From NCBI GenBank assembly GCA_047967505.1, contig CM106540.1: a DNA stretch of 64,000 nt; one strand, given 5' to 3'. The notes below the pieces were generated by a model, which saw only the letters and a list, made by a program, of their open reading frames with translations, made no database searches and had not been told where the DNA came from. Shown here in pieces: positions 33,048 to 44,294 of this stretch (position 1 is the first letter of the stretch; every line of letters begins with the position of its first letter). Position numbers and translations under genes: made by a program. The DNA comes from Dipteris shenzhenensis. Its lineage: Eukaryota; Polypodiophyta; Polypodiopsida; Gleicheniales.

Positions 33048-33771
33048 TTTTGCAATTAGGGCCACATTAGTGGTAGATGCTTTGAAAGCAACGCATAATA
33101 CTCGTATGTGCAAAGAGAGAAAATAAGTAGAGCTTGTGTAAACGGACATCAGACATTGCAAAGCGTCTTTACAAGGAATTCTTTTCTTTTGTCAATGAAT
33201 TTTTGCTTTCAACTAGGTTCGAGGGTGGTTGTTGATAAGGCATGTCACTTTGACCATTGGCAAACAAATTGTTTCCCTTTACTATGTTACAATAGACTTC
33301 AAATGCATTATGCTTGTATTCTTTTTAGGAGTTTAAATATCATTAGTTTTTGTTGACATTGCTTTGGTGACTGGTCTCCATATGTCTATTTCCTTTATGC
33401 TACTGAAAGACTGCTAGGTTATGTTGATGTACATTTGTTGTTTGGAGTTATTTTTGAGAGTAAAATGGTTTCAAAGAATCTTTTGAGCTTTACCTAGGTC
33501 ATTATCAATAGTAGATGTCAATGATCGTATGACACAAAGGCAAATCTATTTCTATAATTTCTCCTTCAATAATTTCAATTTTGGGATGTATTAAGCACTT
33601 GGCTTATCTCATCTTTGCCATGAATGTGAAGTATACAGAATTATTTTAACAGATCTTGTCTCTGCATACTGAATTTGTAATTGGCTGTCCCATGTATTTT
33701 CTTGTTGTTTGTTTGCAAATTTATAGCTAGGTAATGTTACCTTCAGCTGATGAATGTGCATTTGATTGTAG
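33048..33771 (+). other. Probable host intron sequence
   Basis: AT-rich sequence without recognisable TE coding capacity, ending in the 3' splice site TTTGATTGTAG at 33771. No ORF above 82 codons. It is taken as intron because of the exon that follows. Confidence 0.5.
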
Positions 33772-33942
33772 AGCGACATGAAATACACTTCAATGCATCA
33801 AAAACATAGGCACAAAAATGCTGATTCTGAGGATGAAAGACCTTCAAATCCTCCGATTGTTGCTTTTAATGCCAATCAACAACATAATGGCTCAAGAAGA
33901 TTCTCAAGCAATCAGAGTTTTACCAAACCTAAAGGCAATTCT
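33772..33942 (+). CDS. Host gene exon a (57 codons, duplicated-exon copy 1)
   Basis: Open exon bounded by an acceptor (TGATTGTAG) and a consensus donor (GTAAGTT). It starts and ends on codon boundaries (phase 0). It encodes a polar Ser/His/Asn-rich peptide beginning SDMKYTSMHQKH with an SEDER motif. It is clearly similar along its length to exon b (43442-43609, 56 codons), which suggests an exon duplication. No domain is recognised. The only 5' context seen is TE sequence, so upstream exons, if any, lie outside the window or in the unassigned stretches. Whether this copy is spliced into the mRNA is unknown. Confidence 0.6.
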
Positions 33943-34599
33943 GTAAGTTAAGATGGTTTCTGAGTTTGCACGAGATTCTACTTTGAATGCTAGAAGTCAG
34001 GATTTAGTTTATGAAAAGAAAAAGGTTGTTTGTTGTAGCAGTTGAGATACACGGGCTACATTTTATTTTGTGGAATAAATACACGTGCTACATTTTATAG
34101 TCTTTACAAGCAATTGTAGCTTGAATGAAGAGAATGTGGACTACTTCTTGATTAGCCTTCTCCTTTAGTGCTAGCTTTTGTCACAGTTGAGTCCGTCCTC
34201 ACCTTCGCAGTGCCGATAGAACTTAGTACGAAGACCTTTGTATAAATGGATGCTCAAGTATGTGTGGCTGTGTAGATTTGTATGTGTGAGAGCATATGTT
34301 TATACTTTGGTCTACACCCATTGTTGGGTGTTGATGACGTCGGTGGGGATGTCATAGTAGCTTGGCTTGCTATGCGTGATGGAGTTTATGGTTTTTAACC
34401 TGGCGAGTGACTATCATGAGATGGAAATTGCACTATGTGTTGTGTTGTTAGAGGATGAGTTTGGGCATGTTTCCGGATTCATCTAGATTAAAAAAAAAAA
34501 GAATGCTGTAGCAATTTCATCATTAAGGCACATCTTCCTTTTTTTATCAAAATCCTATCCTAAAGTTCAATCATAGTGGGGGACACATCCTCTTAATCT
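33943..34599 (+). other. Probable host intron sequence
   Basis: AT-rich DNA after the donor of exon a with no TE coding motif, up to the start of LINE E near 34600. Confidence 0.5.
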
Positions 34600-35239
34600 T
34601 TGAAGCTATATTTATCATTTGAAAAGAACACGGCAGAGCGAGTGCGGTTTTTCGGGTTTCAAGAAACGGATTCCTCTATAGCCTCTTGGAGGATTTTCAG
34701 ATGCCTTCCAAATGATCACAGATTCCAGTTAGTAAGCCACCTTAGAGGAAGTGCAAGGAGAATCGAGCAGATTGATGCAGCCATACCCTTGGATGGGGTT
34801 ATTTCGGTTGCAAGTTTCTCTTTAGGGACACCTGGCTAGGACCATTTACGAGATCGCTTCTCGTTGTGGGGCTATAAGGGTCAGACGAGGATGTCTTTAT
34901 CTTTGATATTCACTTTGGGGACATTTATAGATATGAGGATGTTATTCTTTTGCATATTGCATTTTAGCCTGTCAGGGTTGTAGGTCATGTGGAGTTCTGT
35001 TTTTTGGAGTCTGGATGGTACCTAGACCCTAACCGAGGTCACATTCCCTTGGGCTCATAGAGGCTTTGGCTCTATGGAGGGGTTCTCATAAATTTTTTGC
35101 AGTGGAATCATGGGGAGTGGGAATGGATGAATGCAGGGCACTGAGAGAAGAGCCTCCTATTCTTTCGATACATCGTTAGTAATGCTAGGGATCTAGATTC
35201 TCGAAATGCCTTAGGAATAGAAAAATCACTCTTTACTTT
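34600..35239 (+). mobile_element. LINE E C-terminal remnant, part 1
   Basis: Matches LINE G's post-RT region (LVSHLRGSARRIEQIDAAIPLD near 34725-34795). It is 5'-truncated and full of stops. It is interrupted at about 35240 within ATCACTCTTTACTTTTG by a reverse solo LTR and continues at 37009. Confidence 0.8.
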
Positions 35240-35550
35240 TGTCAACAACTTAAAGGGTGGTAGGATCCACTTAAATACAGCATACACAGTAAATAGACAA
35301 GTGAATATGCACCCTAGAACAAATCACAGGGGAGCTAGAGCGCTCCCACTCAGAAACAAGACACCGATTGGCCCCAAATGTTGGTGCCCCTTGCGGTATT
35401 TATTTAACATTCATTTGAAGCCAAGCGACTGATTACAAAGGTCTCTGGGAAGCTGCACCACTGGCAAACCAACACTCGTAGACTCCCCTTCCAACCCACC
35501 GTGTAATTCCTTGCTCAACTTCAAATGGCGAATAGCATCCAATCACTAGA

Positions 35551-35754
35551 CAATCAAGTATCCTCAGCCAACCAAAGCATGCAATAGAGACCCCAATAGC
35601 ATCCAGTGTTTGAACCACTCCTGCAAGCGCACATCCAAGTGCCCAACCTAGACAATCCTGTATCCTCAGCCAACCAAAGCATGCGACAGAGACCCCAATA
35701 GCATCCACTGTCTGAACCACTCCTGCAAGCGCACATCCAAGTGCCCAACCAGCC
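35551..35754. repeat. 102-bp tandem duplication inside solo LTR
   Basis: Two copies starting CAATCAAGTATCCTCAGCC (35551) and CAATCCTGTATCCTCAGCC (35653), about 95% alike. They give a spurious repeated ORF on the minus strand. Confidence 0.9.
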
Positions 35755-36359
35755 AAACACGGTTGAACAACTGTAAGACAATGCCCTCAACAGCTAAACT
35801 CTGGTGCAATCAAATAACCAAACACTTCCCATTGGGTTGCCTCAATCTACAGCCTCCTTGGCCACTGCCCAACACCATAAATCAACCATTATTCGCGAGG
35901 AAGGAAACCCAAACGCAATAACTAGCCAGCAACCAATCAGGGAATGACAGAAGCAGGCAAAGACAAGCCTTCTTCTACCCGGAATCCACAGAAGAAAGGT
36001 CACCTGGGCTGGAAAACCCTAGATCCTATGGAGATCAGCCGATTCTGCCGTGGCACAGTCCCAAGAGCAGCTTAGAAGCGAACACCCACGCTTGGAAAGA
36101 TACCAAAACCAGCCACAACACCTAGAAAGCTCTAGAAATCAGGTCAAAATCTCTTGCAGAGCTTGAAAGCCTGAAAAAGCAAGTTGCAGTTCACCCGGAG
36201 CAGCCTGCTCAAGTCCAGAACTCCTAGAACAGCCCTAGAACCAATCACAGGCACCTAGAACAGCCTGGAAGAGCCCAAAAGCAAATCACAAACTGGAATA
36301 GACACCCTGGTAGAAATCGCCACTTGCTACAAGCCCTTAGATCAATTGCGATTTGCTCT

Positions 36360-36640
36360 GGCAGGCCTTGGATCACTTGGAACTGGCCCCTGGGTAAAAA
36401 CGAATTTCCATGGCAGGCCCTGGATCACCTGAAATTGGCACGTGGGTAAATACGAATCTCCCTGGCAGGCTCTGACTTGGAACTGGCCCCTGGGTAAAAA
36501 CGAATTTCCATGGCAGGCCCTGGATCACCTGAAATTGGCTCGTCGGTAAAAACAAATTTCATTGGCACGCTCTGGATCACCTGAAATTGGCCCCTGGGGT
36601 AAAAACGAAGTTCCTTGGCAGGGTTTGGATCACCTGAAAG
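36360..36640. repeat. ~57-bp minisatellite inside solo LTR
   Basis: About five degenerate copies of a unit containing GGCAGGCCCTGGATCACCTG, AATTGGC and GGGTAAAAACGAAT. Confidence 0.85.
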
Positions 36641-37008
36641 TGATGATCTGGCTCCTTTGGAAATGATTTGGCCAACTGCCCCCAAAGAAGGGCTTCACCC
36701 CTCCCCCCCCACTTTTAAAGCCCTAGGCTCCAAAAAGCAGTGTTTTTTAATTGCACCACTCTTTTGGTCCCTCAAAGCAGTTTTTTAAATTGCACCACTC
36801 TTTTGGGCCCCTTGTTGCACTTTGGCCCTAGGAATTAATTGCCTAGTAATTGGGCACACATTCACTATTTCCAAGGGCCCACTAGGAATTTTAATTCCCC
36901 AAGTCTCGCCCCATGGCCGGACGCTTGCGCCCTAGAGGCTCAAGGCAGTCACGTGCAAATTACGGGAGTTGCAAATCAAAAGTCCCATAATTTTACGTCC
37001 TCCTGACA

Positions 37009-37745
37009 CTTTCTATTCATGGAGGGTTTGTTGTGAACCAATTGAGGGATTGATTCCACCTGTCTTCATTGCTTGTATACGAGTCTATTCAGCAATACTT
37101 ATGAGATTGCAGATAAGCGAGGATTATTTGGAAGGGAATCGCTAGAGCACCATCACTTTTATGCATTCTCCTTTCTTCAGGACTTGAGGTCTATAGCATA
37201 GCTCTCGCTTTTCGGCATCAAGTGTTCGACAAGAGACATGACTCTTCATAGGCTCTTACGATTCGGCGTCTGTTGGTTGAGTCATGTTCTCTAGACGAGG
37301 TTATGGCTCCCTGTATAGACCTGCGTATGCGTCTGTGGATACTTCGTGGGAGATTCTAGCAAGCATATTAGCGTGACATATTTGGAGATCTAGGTGTACA
37401 GAGGCCTTGGATGGTTTCTAGGTACACCCCACACACACATTGGCTAGTATTTGAATGGACATAGTACACACAATGGTAGCCATTTGAGGGACTATGCAGG
37501 GGTCTTCACAAGAAGCCTCCACCAGGAGGAATGGTTTTTTTGAAGGGGTGGAGCGGCTCTTCATTCTTCTCGGAAGCCCCTATAGGCTTGAGGTGGCACT
37601 TTCAGCCTCAAACTTGGTTATTTTCTCGCTTTGTTTCAGGTTGCTGGTTTGGATTTTCTCACATGCCTCGCATAATATTTTTTTCCATTGAGCTTTGCTC
37701 TTGGACTTTTTTCCATACTTAATAGAAGTCTCTTTTTTGGAAAAA
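37009..37745 (+). mobile_element. LINE E 3' end, part 2
   Basis: Resumes LINE E (CTTTCTATTCATGGAGGG) after the solo LTR and runs to the common LINE 3' end CTTAATAGAAGTCTCTTTTT with an A-run at 37738-37747. Confidence 0.8.
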
Positions 37746-38335
37746 AAAGGTAGAGATAGATGAAGAGGAGAAAGTGGAAGATGATTTCAAACCTTTGTAT
37801 CTAAATGTGAACACTTTGAAGATTAAAAAGAGGATTTACAGCAGCAAGTCTTGCTTCCACAGGTGAAGAAACGACATGGCAACAATTGCAGCACCCAAAG
37901 AAGCAAGAAAACTCTTAGTATCTAAAGACAATGGAGGATCCAAAATTGCGTGACGTTCTTCAAGGTCGAAGGAAGTGACCAACCAAATTACAACAGTCAA
38001 GGGAAAGTGCAAATGCAGTCGTCATGATGCATGTGCTGGATGATGATGACCCTCAAGAGTTTTACTCAAGTAGCAAAGCATGTGCATTGGAAGCATGTCT
38101 TGATGACAAGAAATGGATGCCATTATTAAGAATGACACTTGGGACCTTGTGGACTTTCTGCCTTGTGCTATGATACAAGCAGGTGTCTAAGAAGAAAGTC
38201 AAAGCAGATGGATCCATTGACAAGTACAAGGCAAGGCTAGTTGTCAAAAGATACTTTTAGGAAGAGGGTTTAGACTTCATAAAAGACTTTATTAGTATTT
38301 GCAAAGTCTATTGCTAGGTGGAATATAGTCTCTAT
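37746..38335 (+). pseudogene. Ty1/copia reverse transcriptase fragment (plus)
   Basis: Decayed copia RT N-terminus. The translated stretch near 38100-38260 reads NDTWDLVDF-like, then KKKVKADGSIDKYKARLVVK, the hallmark of copia RT. Frameshifts and stops are present. Confidence 0.75.
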
Positions 38336-39289
38336 GTATCTTGAATCTATTGGGAGCTCAAGAGTTTATATGGATCAGTAGTCCTATGGCTTGTTTTTTG
38401 CATTGTACATGTGGCACTATTTTATGACTCGCTCTAGAACTTAATCTAGTTCTAGGGCTTATCAAGGTTTCTTCAATGTATGTATTCTCTCCTTGCTCTC
38501 ATAAACTTTACAATCCTTTGGACTGAGAGGCAACTCCAAAAGTAGTGTGCGATTGTCTGTAGATTTCTTGCAGCACAACAGGGACAGAGGCTATCTCTCT
38601 GCATTTGCATTGGTCATGGGCTAATTAGTAGGCCACCATGATCGACTAGTCGAAAGAATTACGAAGTCTATCTTCCTAGGACAAAGGTAGGACCAAAACT
38701 TGGTAATGATCTTAATGAAACTTGTTGCTCTAAGCAATTGCGCTTTAATGCGGGGCTCCAAGGCAAGGTCTCCTATTACAGCCATCTATTAATATGGTTT
38801 GTGTACGAGAAAAAACCACTTCGCTATTCTATACCTTCGATCCTAGATGGCTAGAAGCACTCATTGTGGTCCCACTGGCTCTGTTGGAGCATGTGGCTCT
38901 TCCAGATCCATAAAAGGATTGGACTTCCCAAACCAGAGACGCATTGAGATGTTTTTGCTCGAGATACGTCGATATAGGGAGATTCTCCCAAGAGATCTTC
39001 GACCTCATTGTTGGATGCGGGGAGCAATGGAATAGGGTTGGAATCCAAGGGAGCAAACTCCAAGTTGAAGGAACTGAAGTGTACTTGCAAATGGATAATA
39101 TGAAAGTACAAATGAATATGTGGATAATGGCCCAAAGTCAACCAAAGTCAACTTAGGATTAAATTGTCATAAGTATACTAGGCGTCCTAATAGGACTAAG
39201 TGTCCTAACTAGCCTACAAGGCCATGCTAGGGCTAAGTGTCAACAAATCATCCTCCATGGTATGGCTGAAGTATCTTGGATACATCTCA
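38336..39289 (-). mobile_element. LINE fragment with zinc-binding RT motif (minus), plus unassigned flanks
   Basis: Near 38600-38490 the minus strand reads CPCCAARNLQTIAHYFWSC, the C-terminal zf-RVT pattern of L1-type LINEs. Short LINE-like stretches continue to about 39060. The remainder shows no recognisable coding. Strongly decayed. Confidence 0.55.
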
Positions 39290-42200
39290 AGTATACTTGG
39301 AAGCTATATCCTAGTTCCATGTATGTGCCCATGATGGATATAGTAACTATGATGGTATAGGGAAGCGGATTCATGTAACAAATGGTACCAAGTGTAAAGC
39401 TTGCCAAAAAGCTTCAAACTTCGGTCGTGGTAGAACTTTCGTGAGAGATTTGCTAAGTTATCCTCCGTGGGAACGTGGGACAACTGCGACAATCACTCTA
39501 AACATAATGATAGTGCACCTCGATGTGCTTGATATGCACATGAATGATAGGATTACACCAACTGCCAAAGCACTCTGGCTATCGGTGAGATCATGGTAGA
39601 AGATGCCTGGCTGACATCAAGATCTATAAGTAACTTGCGAAGCCAAGCACACTCCACAGTGGTTGTGAAGGCTGCCATGTACTCAGCTTCACAATTGGAA
39701 GTAGCAATTGTAGGCTGCTTCTTGCTAAACGAACAAATGCATGAAGAGCCAAGCATGAAACACTTGGCATTGTGGGACACATGGGTGTCGTAACAGTCAG
39801 CCCAAGCATTATCCATGAAAGCATTCATAACTAGTGAAGATTATCATTGTTTAACAATCCCAAATGTGGTATGCCTTTCAAGTATTGGAAGACATGTTTC
39901 ATGGTTACCAAAGCTGTGTACTAGGCTTGAGCATGAATCTGCTAAACTTAGAGATTGCATAGTGCAGAATCCAGATCAGGCCTGGTGAGACATAAATAGA
40001 TAAGGCAGCCCACAGCCTGCTAGTAAAGGGTAGCATCTAGTGGGTCACTTCCGTCTTTAGAGAAACGAAAGCCAAGCACTAATTGTGTATAAGCTGGCTT
40101 ACAATCCTCGTACTAGAACCGTTGTAAGAGCTGTCCAATATACTTGGATTGGCTCATCATTGTACATCTCCCCCCCCCCCCCCCCCTGCCCCCTCTCCCC
40201 TCAAAATTGGCACGGTGGATGCCAAGATAATAATGCAGCCAGCCCATATTTATCATGGCAAACGATTTCCGAAAATCGGCTTTGAAAGCTGCAGTTTGCT
40301 GTGTATGTAGCCCAGAAGTAAGCATACCATCCACATAGAGAATTAAAATCAGAAAATCTTATTCACTCCTCTAGACATAAAACTCGGCCTCTGTGAGGTG
40401 GTTGTGAAATCTATGGCACGTATTTTGGCATACCATGCCCGAGGTGCCTGGCATAGAGGGTCTTTTTCAGCCGGAAAACCTGAATTTTAGAGCCTTCAAC
40501 CTCAAAGCCTAGAGGCTGGTAGACATAGACTTCTTCAAGTAAATCACCGTGAAGGAAAGCTGCCTTAATGTCAAGTTGGTGAACCTCCCAATGCCTATGT
40601 GATGCAATGGTAGTGACATATCAAATGGTCGTGATACATGAAGTGGGAGCAAAGGTCTTCTCAAAGTCAATCTAGTGCTGCTGTGCATAGCTTTTCTCAA
40701 CAAGGCGGGCTTTGTGGTCTGCGTTGCCATCAATTTTTCGCTTTACCTTGTAAACCTATGGCATGTTTGCCAATTGGCAAGTCACATAACTCCCATGTGC
40801 CATTTGCATGAATGTAATCAAGTTCAGCTCTCAAGGCATCCATCCATTCCCTGCCATCAAATGCATCCTTATGTATAAGGGTTCTTCATTGCAAGCAGTG
40901 GTAATCAATGCAACATCAAGTAAATTGCCATGCATTTGTTTTTGTTCACCTCTGGTGCGGGCAGCCAAGGACTCAGCTTGCTTTTGTCCCTAAAGTCTCC
41001 AAGAGCCACCTTGGGACTGCTTTTTCTGTCTAATCACAGCATTGTCCTTTGCAATTGCCTATTCCATAGCATGATCATCAATCAAGTGGCTGCAAATCAT
41101 GCTAAACGCTGCTAGAAGCATTTGGATTTGTATCGTACACAATCTGATCTGAATCTGTGTTTTACTCAAACAAGGGCAGCAAGGAAACAAATGCATCGAA
41201 GGCTTCTATTGACGGCTGTTTTTAACAGTCCAGCCAAGATAAAGGTGCATTCTCAGCAAAGGGTCAAGAGCTTGTCTCCACTCTTGTTTTCAAGCATGGA
41301 AGGAAAGTGTTTGAAGCAAGAGAAGGCATTAGACTGGACTTCAAAGGATAAATCCGTGTATGTCTAGTGAGTCATCCACAATGGCGACAAAGTATAAAGA
41401 GCACCCAATCGATGTTGTCTGCATCAGCGTGCATACTCACTAAGCACGAGATGCAACTTCTTGGATGCACCAACAGTCCCATCTTTTGGAAATGAGAGCC
41501 GATGCATTTTGCCTAACAAAGCAGCCCTCACAAACATGTTTTGTGGGATGTCTACCACCATGTCCTTGGAATGCATTTTTACCAAAATTGCAAGTCCCTA
41601 TCCCTCATGTCACAAATGTGTATCGGAAATGACAGATTCAGCAGCTACATTGGTTCTCTAATAGCGTGTTTGGCATAGCGGTACAATCTCTGGAAAGTGT
41701 GCCATTGGTACTATACAATTGTCTTGTCGGTTGTCAGACACAACAGAAGGATAATCGTAAAAAATAATCTGAAAGCCATTTTTGGAGATTGCTGAGATTG
41801 AAATTACATTCTTTTTGATATTTGGAACATACATAATTTTCAATAGACTGATTGTATCCCTTGACATAGAAGTGGATAATCCCATAAGGCATTATTTGCA
41901 CAAGTGACAATGCTTCCCTGTGGAGCATCACTCGTGGAGTGAACTAGAAATTTGATGGAGGTAATTTGCTCAAAAGCACCACTGTCAAAATACGAGTGTG
42001 ACTTTGAATCTAAAATTGACAAAGTTGAAGCATACTTCTTTGGATTGTAGTGACAGGTCACACCAAATGCTCACTCAGCATGAGCCATGTTTGCTGCCTC
42101 ATGAATATGTTCATGGACAGCATGAGAATTTGTAACTGCAAGACCTTGTTGTAGTTCTTTCCTTTTCTGAAGCAATGTGCTTCTGACATTTAGAGAAGTC

Positions 42201-42800
42201 AAGACGAGGCTTCTTGTAATAATTACAAGGCTTTGTTTCTCTTCCCATAAGCCAAGGGAGAAGAGGTACTTGAAGGCTTGGGCTTGCGGAAATTCTTGTA
42301 CCCCTTACCTTTGCCTCTGTGATTTGTGGCAAAGGCTTGGTTTGCATAGCCCTATGCAGGAGCAAGAAAACAAGCTGATCGAAGGAGTAGTGGTTGGGGT
42401 TACCCATGGCCACTATAGCAAAACCTTGGTAAGACTCAGGGAGTCCATTTAGTGTTGTGGACACAACCTGTGGATATAGTACAGTCTCATCAACATTGAT
42501 GAGCTGCTCTCTAAAGTCCTTGACCTTTGTGACTACTAACTAGGCATGCATGATGTCCCTCTCCTTCATCTTAACATTGTCTAAATACTTTCTCGAAATG
42601 CCAACCTCGGCTTCATTATGAACCTGGTAGAGATTGGTCAAAGTGTTGCAATAAATAAATCCCCCAAAAAGGAGAGTGCGTAAAAGTATCAAAGCCTCAA
42701 GGCTATCATTGCAATAATCTGGCTGCTCAAAAGTTTGGTTGCAAAGGTGTAAATGCCAACCAAAAAAATGACAGCAAAAGCTCTGCAAGTGTGAATGCAA
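39290..42800 (-). pseudogene. Ty1/copia element remnant (minus), internal region
   Basis: In minus-strand order: gag-like sequence (GLPESYQGF, 42440) with a CNYYKK...C remnant of the zinc knuckle, a protease-like DSGAFEQIT (about 41990), a pre-integrase LYVPNIKKNVISIS-like stretch (41830), RT pieces near 40730-40110 (LHYYLGI) and RNase H near 39830-39550 (SNCEAEYMA). The integrase core is not visible. A run of about 20 C residues at 40169-40188 interrupts the RT part. Every domain has frameshifts or stops. Confidence 0.82.
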
Positions 42801-43441
42801 AACGGGATTGTCAAGGTAGTACCGATGTTTTTATGAGTATGTAGCATTTAGCATCTAGCATGCGTGATGATGCTCATTTTAGTAGCTCCATCCTTTCAGC
42901 TTGTTGTATCAGGAGTCGTATAGTCTCATAGACGCATTGGTTTTCTGAAGACTTTAATAAACTTTCTTTTTTTCTCTCTCTTCCCCCACCACATGCTGCC
43001 TTGCTTCTCTCTTCTCTATTCCTTGCTATGTGTGTGTGTGTGTGCACGCGCGCTTCTTACGTATAGCTCTTACTTAATTAAATGTAGAATTTTGGTTCGT
43101 GAAGACACATATACATCATAACAATAATTTAGGCATTACGTTGCTTACAAATCACATTTTGCATTTTGTTTTTTAGAATGGTCCCTTGCCCCTTGGCACA
43201 AGCATCTCTCCTCAAAAAAAAGAAAAAAGAAAACATCCTTTCTTGCTTTTGTCCTAATTTGATGCTTTTAGCCACCGTAGTTGCCAAATTATTTCATCTA
43301 TGTCTCAACAGTGTGTAATGATTGCAATAATTGTGTTGCCTCTTGGGATTGAACTAGTTAAATTGTTGGATGTACTTTTGTACTTTTGTAAAATTGCAAC
43401 TTGGAACGCTATTAATCTATAGATTTGGCACTTGATTGCAG
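42801..43441 (+). other. Probable host intron sequence
   Basis: AT-rich, with a (TG)n then CGCGCG stretch at 43027-43052. It ends in the acceptor TTGATTGCAG at 43441. No coding signal. Confidence 0.5.
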
Positions 43442-43609
43442 AGTGACATGGAGTACATTTCTATGCATCAACAACATCATAAGAATGTTGATTCCGAGGA
43501 TGAAAGGCATTTGGCTTCTCCATTGGTAGTATCTCGTTCCAATCGACCACGTGGTGGCTTAAGACGAAGTTCAAGCGATCAAGACTTCACCAAACCTGAA
43601 AGCTATTCG
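43442..43609 (+). CDS. Host gene exon b (56 codons, duplicated-exon copy 2)
   Basis: Open exon with acceptor (TTGATTGCAG) and donor (GTAAGTC), phase 0 at both ends. The peptide starts SDMEYISMHQQH, carries SEDER, and ends in a basic Arg/Ser stretch (GGLRRSSSDQDFTKP). Its similarity to exon a and the matching splice signals indicate a duplicated exon. Being phase 0, either or both copies can be included without shifting the frame. The next recognised exon is 14 kb downstream at 57833; the hAT element and gypsy #5 lie in between. Confidence 0.7.
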
Positions 43610-43734
43610 GTAAGTCGAAGTCATTGTTTGACTCTTGAGTTTGGATGAAAATTGTTTGCGGATGTGAGGTTTTACGCTTTGCTCTACTAGGGCGTCGCAC
43701 TCTGTGTGTGTGTGTGTGGGGCATAGTTACCAGC

Positions 43735-43820
43735 CGAAACAGAAACGGAAGAAACGGAAACGGAAGAAACGGAGTTTCTGGGCCCCGCCGAAACGGAAAC
43801 GGAAGAAACGGCAATATGAT
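43735..43820. repeat. hAT-2 left subterminal GAAACGG repeats
   Basis: Repeated AGAAACGG/GAAACGGAA motifs just inside the left end. They are mirrored by GAAACGGCG and CCGTTTC motifs at 47330-47405. They are probable transposase-binding sites. Confidence 0.75.
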
Positions 43821-43982
43821 ACAATTTATGTATAAAAATTTATTTTTTATACATAATATAATTATCAATAGAGTGCAAATCATACATAATACAAATTACA
43901 ATTATCTATTTTTGAAGGCTGAAGCTTCAAGCTTCAGCCTTCAAGCATCAATGCATCATTCATGATTCATGCCTCTATGATT

Positions 43983-44260
43983 CTAAATTCTTGAATGATG
44001 CTTCAATAATCTGAAATCAACATGTATCATGAGTCATGACTAACAAGTTTGGCATTACAAGAATCTGAAATTTAGAAGTTTGAAGTACTTAAAAGTTTAA
44101 ACTTAGCACACAAATTGAAACTTGAAACTTGAAACTTGAAACTTGAAACTTGAAAGTATTCAATGTCCAGACTCCATAGATGATCATGATTCATGGTCCA
44201 CAAATTTCATGATCATGATTCATGACTCATGACTCATGAGTCATGCAAGACTCAAAATAA
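43983..44260. repeat. ATGATTCATGA and TTGAAAC simple repeats inside hAT-2
   Basis: Interspersed CATGATTCATG/ATGACTCATGA palindromic words, and a (TTGAAAC)n run of about six units at 44119-44155, between the left end and the transposase stop. Non-coding. Confidence 0.8.
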
Positions 44261-44294
44261 AAGCACTCATGGATGATATAAAAAAACAGCAGGA

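Larger units (their letters stand above)
35240..37008 (-). repeat. Solo LTR (reverse), related to gypsy #4 LTR
   Basis: Read on the minus strand it begins TGTCAGGAGGACGTAAAATT, comparable to the gypsy #4 LTR start TGTCACGGGGGCGTGAAATT. Its far half shares GGGGCCAATCGG and the preceding AAATACCG...AAGGGGC block. It is flanked on both sides by LINE E and has no internal coding region. That fits a solo LTR left by LTR-LTR recombination. The outer edge near 35240 is approximate, and a clean 5-bp duplication was not found. Confidence 0.7.

Noticed and set aside
35433-35790. Repeated minus-strand ORFs (107 and 78 codons) resembling a small Cys-rich protein
   Set aside because: They are produced by a 102-bp tandem duplication inside a solo LTR. 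No start context, and no relatives recognised.
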